Shown piece by piece: positions 21,042 to 23,735 of a stretch of DNA of 23,735 nt (within the stretch, counting starts at the first letter, position 1; the number at the start of each line of letters is the position of its first letter). The stretch lies in IMG/VR virus record IMGVR_UViG_3300032313_001401, positions 1 through 23,735 of that record; one strand, written 5' to 3'. Below the pieces are notes generated by a model, which was not told the origin of the DNA, did not search any database, and saw nothing but the letters and a program-made list of their open reading frames with translations. The DNA is from a virus. The position numbers and the translations under genes were made by a program.

Positions 21042-21711
21042 CGCTATCCGTAGTATAATTCATATCTACATCTGGACTAATTTCTTGGATAAATTTTCTT
21101 AATGCTCTAGCATCTTGGGCTAGTAAATAATTTTCAACAAATGATTTTATTTCATTTTTATCTTTATTTCCTTCTACAGAAATAATCATATGTTTTAAAC
21201 GAGTAGTTACATCATATGAAATGTCTTTATTTATCTTTTTTAAACCATTAATTTCCTCTTCAATATTTTTTTCATCTTTTTCAAATAATAGTTTAACTTC
21301 TAATTTATTACCTGATTTTGGTAGAATAAATTCAAAGTATCCATCATTATTTATTAAAGATGTATCAAAAGGTTTATTTTCTAAAGTTGATAGATCTACT
21401 TTATATTCTTTACCTTTGTATGTAAATTCATATTCTGATCCATATCCTAAAATACGAGAAGCTATTAAAATAGCGTTCTTATCACCCGCATATAAATCAT
21501 TCATATCAAATTTATCAACTATTAAGGATTCTAGTAATTTGTCTAAAACTGTTCCTTGTTTAATATAATTTTGATTAGTTAAAATATCCTCTTCTTTAGC
21601 CGTCATATATTTAATTTCGACTGTTCCTTTTCTTAATAAATGATTAGGAGGATATACTAATCCTTTTGAAGGTAACTCTACCGTCTCGGTAGGAAATTTA
21701 AATTCGCTCAT
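20989..21711 (-). CDS. T4 gp26-like baseplate hub assembly protein
   Basis: The 240-aa protein opens with ETVELPSKGLVYPPNHLLRK, then VEIKYMTAKEEDILTNQNYI and KQGTVLDKLLESLIVD, followed by GDKNAILIASRILGYGSEYE. These are the signature blocks of the T4 gp26 baseplate family (Pfam T4_baseplate, named from memory). The end FFWPDI is also typical. In T4, gp26 assists baseplate hub assembly. Relatives of this family commonly have a Cys-containing loop before FFWP; here that region (MNYTTDSGEEVAIPINLN) has none. It lies between the tail tube and the tape measure, where other phages have tail-assembly chaperones. The promoter-like AATATTTAT element and A-rich leader precede its ATG at 21711. Confidence 0.75.
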   Translation of the reverse strand: MSEFKFPTETVELPSKGLVYPPNHLLRKGTVEIKYMTAKEEDILTNQNYIKQGTVLDKLLESLIVDKFDMNDLYAGDKNAILIASRILGYGSEYEFTYKGKEYKVDLSTLENKPFDTSLINNDGYFEFILPKSGNKLEVKLLFEKDEKNIEEEINGLKKINKDISYDVTTRLKHMIISVEGNKDKNEIKSFVENYLLAQDARALRKFIQEISPDVDMNYTTDSGEEVAIPINLNFFWPDI

Positions 21712-21743
21712 AGTTTTTATTTGTTATAACTTTGTTGTTATGT

Positions 21744-21752
21744 ATAAATATT
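21744..21752 (-). promoter_or_regulatory. Late-promoter-like element before the gp26-like gene
   Basis: AATATTTAT, flanked as TTAATATTTATAC, lies 32 nt upstream of the ATG at 21711 and 7 nt after the U tract of the tail-tube terminator. It fits the pattern of fused terminator-promoter modules in this block. The extended palindromic TATAAATATTAATATA around it makes orientation ambiguous. Confidence 0.45.
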
Positions 21753-21759
21753 AATATAC

Positions 21760-21786
21760 AAAAAGAGCTTGACATAGCCAAGCTCT
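21760..21786 (-). terminator. Terminator after the tail tube gene
   Basis: AGAGCTTG (21779-21786) pairs perfectly over 8 bp with CAAGCTCT (21764-21771), with a 7-nt loop, and is followed by TTTTT (21760-21764). It lies 25 nt beyond the tail tube stop. Strong tail-tube termination fits the need for many more tube subunits than downstream products. Confidence 0.85.
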
Positions 21787-21811
21787 CCTTAAAAAGTATT
21801 TTGTAATTTGT

Positions 21812-22300
21812 TTAAAAGTTCAATACACAGTAATCAGGTTGAACAGTCATCGTAAGATTCACAGCAGTATCTGTAGTATCCCAGTTATATTCACCAAAAT
21901 TAGCATCTGTAATAATTGCTCCTTTGATAATCCATTCGGAAACAATATCACCTACTGGACCTAGTACGTTAAAAGTTAAATCTTTCTTGTAGAAATCACT
22001 ATAACCATCTCTACCTGTTACTGATTCGTGATGTAGACGTACCCACTCCATTACTGATTGGGCACCTGATGGGGTGATAGGATCAAATAATGTAAACTGG
22101 ATAGTACCCCAAGTTGTTTTACCTTTAACAAATCGTTGGATATTGATATGGTTTAAAGCTACTGTACCTTGAGTTAAATTTACTGCTCCTACTCCTTTTA
22201 CTTCATAAGAGGGAATACCATCAATATACATGATAAATCTATTTGCCTGCTTTGGTTCAAAAGCTGTAAAGAAAATTTCATTTGGATTTAATACGGCCAT
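21812..22300 (-). CDS. 19: Tail tube protein (gp19-like)
   Basis: A 162-residue, beta-rich protein, essentially the length of T4 gp19 (163). It starts with a tube-type N-terminus (NPNEIFFTAFEPKQANRFIM, YIDGIPSYEVKGV), has a central GKTTWGTIQFTLFDPITPSG and VMEWVRLHHESVTG, and ends with a strand DTAVNLTMTVQPDYCVLNF. Six copies per ring stack inside the sheath to form the inner tube. It has its own promoter-like element (TTATATATTTATCAATGA) and strong terminator, so it appears to be a separate transcription unit, as expected for an abundant virion protein. In most contractile phages the sheath gene lies next to it; here an HNH endonuclease gene lies between. Confidence 0.9.
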   Translation of the reverse strand: MAVLNPNEIFFTAFEPKQANRFIMYIDGIPSYEVKGVGAVNLTQGTVALNHINIQRFVKGKTTWGTIQFTLFDPITPSGAQSVMEWVRLHHESVTGRDGYSDFYKKDLTFNVLGPVGDIVSEWIIKGAIITDANFGEYNWDTTDTAVNLTMTVQPDYCVLNF

Positions 22301-22321
22301 TTTGTTTTTATTTATTTTTGT

Positions 22322-22339
22322 TCATTGATAAATATATAA
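22322..22339 (-). promoter_or_regulatory. Late-promoter-like element before the tail tube gene
   Basis: TTATATATTTATCAATGA (minus strand) matches the element before the HNH gene (23061-23078) in 17 of 18 positions. It ends about 21 nt before the ATG at 22300. Two such long near-identical blocks upstream of unrelated genes are the best support for a shared promoter. Confidence 0.6.
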
Positions 22340-22358
22340 GAAAAAGGAAAAATCAAGG

Positions 22359-23042
22359 TTAATTAGAAGATTTATTTCTATTTCCTATATGGTTTTTATA
22401 ACCAAAAGATTTAGATATTTCTGTGGTTTTAAATAAAGGTTGTAAATTAGAATAGTGAAAACATTCTTGTTGTTGTTTTACATCCGTTAAATCAAAAGAG
22501 GCACATGGTTTTATATGGTCTATTTCCCAGATTTCTCCATGGTTATTCCAATTCATCTCGGGGGTGAATTTAGATTCCAATAAAAGTTTTAATTCATTTA
22601 AAGAACATCCTAATAATTTAATTATATTTGAATCTTTATTTGTTTTAGATTTTTTAAGACATTCATTTAATCTGTTACCTAATGTTATCCTTAATCTAAA
22701 ATTAGGATTATTATCCCATTGATTTTGTCTCCATTTTTTAAAATATTCTCTATTATTTTTAGCCCATTTATTATGAGTTAATTTACTAGATTCAAGATGG
22801 GTTTTTTGCCATTTTATACTTTTTTTGTTTACTTTTTCTTTATTATTACTATAATACTTTTTACTATTATTTTGATGGTTTTCTTTAGTTTTTAAATAAT
22901 ATTGAGATATTATTTCTTTATTTTTTATATTATATTTTTTTCTACAAGAAATACATTGATTATTATAACCATCTTTTGATGATACTTTTTTATAAAAATC
23001 AGAAAATTGTTTTTCTTGATTACATTTATTACATATTTTCAT
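22359..23042 (-). CDS. HNH homing endonuclease inserted between sheath and tube genes
   Basis: The 227-aa protein has an N-terminal zinc-ribbon-type motif (C4xxC7 and C30xxC33 in MKICNKCNQEKQF / NQCISCRKKYN), a long Lys/Asn-rich basic middle (residues 40-110, probably DNA-binding), a helical region (LRITLGNRLNECLKK), and a C-terminal HNH nuclease: IWEIDHIKPC (Asp175, His176), then CFHYSNLQPLF (His196, Asn199). It is the HNH type found as free-standing homing endonucleases in phages. It would cut an endonuclease-free sheath-tube junction and spread the gene by repair. Lys/Asn-rich, A-rich codons differ from the flanking structural genes, consistent with separate acquisition. It has its own promoter-like element and lies after the sheath terminator, so expression is independent of the sheath. 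Confidence 0.9.
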   Translation of the reverse strand: MKICNKCNQEKQFSDFYKKVSSKDGYNNQCISCRKKYNIKNKEIISQYYLKTKENHQNNSKKYYSNNKEKVNKKSIKWQKTHLESSKLTHNKWAKNNREYFKKWRQNQWDNNPNFRLRITLGNRLNECLKKSKTNKDSNIIKLLGCSLNELKLLLESKFTPEMNWNNHGEIWEIDHIKPCASFDLTDVKQQQECFHYSNLQPLFKTTEISKSFGYKNHIGNRNKSSN

Positions 23043-23060
23043 ATAAATATTTCGTTTGGG

Positions 23061-23078
23061 TCATTCATAAATATATAA
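23061..23078 (-). promoter_or_regulatory. Late-promoter-like element before the HNH gene
   Basis: TTATATATTTATGAATGA overlaps the U tract of the sheath terminator and lies about 18 nt before the ATG at 23042. It differs by one base from the element before the tail tube gene. Confidence 0.55.
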
Positions 23079-23103
23079 AAGGGTGTTAAAAAACACCCCT
23101 TTA
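23077..23103 (-). terminator. Terminator after the tail sheath gene
   Basis: GGGTGTT (23092-23098) pairs perfectly with AACACCC (23081-23087) around a short loop, with TTTT directly after it (23077-23080) and A's before the stem. It lies 22 nt after the sheath stop. Confidence 0.85.
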
Positions 23104-23124
23104 AAATATTAGTCCTTTAAAAAA

Positions 23125-23735
23125 TTATTCAAAACTTACTCCTGTAGGAAGGATGTTAAAGTTCAAGTAAATAAATTCAGCAGTTTTGGTTGGTTGTAAA
23201 TAAATAGCTCCAACTAATTGGTTTCTATCAATTACATCTGCTGTATTATTTGTATCATCCATTACTACTTTGAAAGCATACAAACCTTGTCTCTGTTGAA
23301 CTGATTCCAAATATGGGTTAACTTGAGATAGGAAAGAATTACGAGTAGCTAAAGTATTTTGTTCAAATACTAAATTATTAGCAACTTGTCCGATGTATGA
23401 TTTTAAAGAAATTAACAATCTACGAACGTTTACACGATCCAAAGCACTTGCTTTAGTTTGTAATGTTTTTTGTCCATAAACTACTACTCCAGTACCTGGG
23501 AAGGTAGCAATTGGATTGACTTTAGCTGTGTATAAAGTATCTCTTGAGGTTTGTGGGAGCTTTTGTTCTGCTCTAATCACATTACCTAATCCACCTCTGT
23601 TAATACCAGCTGGTGCAAACCAAGGCTCACTTACCGAATCATTGTATGCATAAACGCCAGCAATCATAGTTGAGGCAGGTACCCAAACGTTTGCTCCTGT
23701 ATCAGGATCAATTGTTTGTAACCAAGGCCAATATG
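23125..23735 (-). CDS. 18: Tail sheath protein, C-terminal part (5' end outside window)
   Basis: The frame is open to the window edge, so the N-terminus lies beyond 23735 and the Met at 23667 is internal. The visible about 203 residues include YWPWLQTIDPDTGANVWVPA, IAGVYAYNDSVSEPWFAPAG, NRGGLGN, VNPIATFPGTGVVVYGQKTL, and NVRRLLISLKSYIGQVANNL with its NTLATRNSF continuation. These are the conserved C-terminal blocks of contractile sheath proteins (T4 gp18, phage sheath family). It polymerises around the tail tube and contracts to drive the tube through the envelope. The YGQKTL and NVRR motifs mark the domain that connects neighbouring subunits. The end ILPTGVSFE is followed by a strong terminator. 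No sign of interruption in the visible part. Confidence 0.93.
   Translation of the reverse strand, partial: YWPWLQTIDPDTGANVWVPASTMIAGVYAYNDSVSEPWFAPAGINRGGLGNVIRAEQKLPQTSRDTLYTAKVNPIATFPGTGVVVYGQKTLQTKASALDRVNVRRLLISLKSYIGQVANNLVFEQNTLATRNSFLSQVNPYLESVQQRQGLYAFKVVMDDTNNTADVIDRNQLVGAIYLQPTKTAEFIYLNFNILPTGVSFE

Overview
The window is a densely packed, AT-rich (roughly one-third G+C by eye) stretch of a contractile-tailed (myovirus) phage genome with T4-type genes. Every supported gene lies on the minus strand, so reading runs from high to low coordinates. The window begins inside the tail sheath gene and ends inside a small unknown gene. Start codons follow A-rich leaders (typically an A run, then GTTATG or CTATG) and almost never have a Shine-Dalgarno sequence. 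That pattern, plus one candidate TTTG-N20-TATCTTTC promoter before gene 32, suggests a Bacteroidetes/Flavobacteriia-type host. No tRNA, CRISPR array, integrase or transposon was seen.

Layout in transcription order. (1) 23735-12877 is virion morphogenesis: tail sheath C-terminus, a free-standing HNH homing endonuclease, tail tube (gp19-like), a T4 gp26-like baseplate protein that overlaps a 105-codon ORF lacking an ATG, the tape measure, a 58-residue repeat protein, a tube/baseplate structural protein, a LysM gp53-like baseplate protein, a large baseplate hub with a C-terminal muramidase-like domain, and one more baseplate candidate. (2) 12828-4751 is DNA metabolism: an exonuclease-degenerate family A DNA polymerase, an unknown 154-aa protein, a cysteine-free gp32-like ssDNA-binding protein, UvsX recombinase, RNase H/5'-3' exonuclease, a gp41/DnaB-type helicase, and a B12-dependent class II ribonucleotide reductase. 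(3) 4708-1 is accessory: a GIY-YIG homing endonuclease abutting nrdJ, two small soluble proteins, a membrane/coiled-coil protein, two unknown proteins (one unusually Trp-rich), a TGT/DpdA-like protein, and four tiny genes 1-3 nt apart. Several of these tiny genes are shorter than ordinary gene-length cut-offs.

The replication genes form a coherent set (ssDNA-binding protein, recombinase, primer-removal nuclease, helicase, polymerase, nucleotide supply). The tail genes cover most of a contractile tail and its cell-wall-piercing tip. The most interesting signals are: a long hairpin enclosing the GIY-YIG start codon with a late-promoter-like element built into its 5' arm; recurring terminator-promoter modules sharing an AATATTTAT core; a T7 slippery run in the overlap of the two ORFs between tube and tape measure; a gp32 homologue that has lost its zinc ligands and carries a bacterial SSB-like C-terminal tip; and a TGT-fold protein that may act in 7-deazaguanine chemistry.
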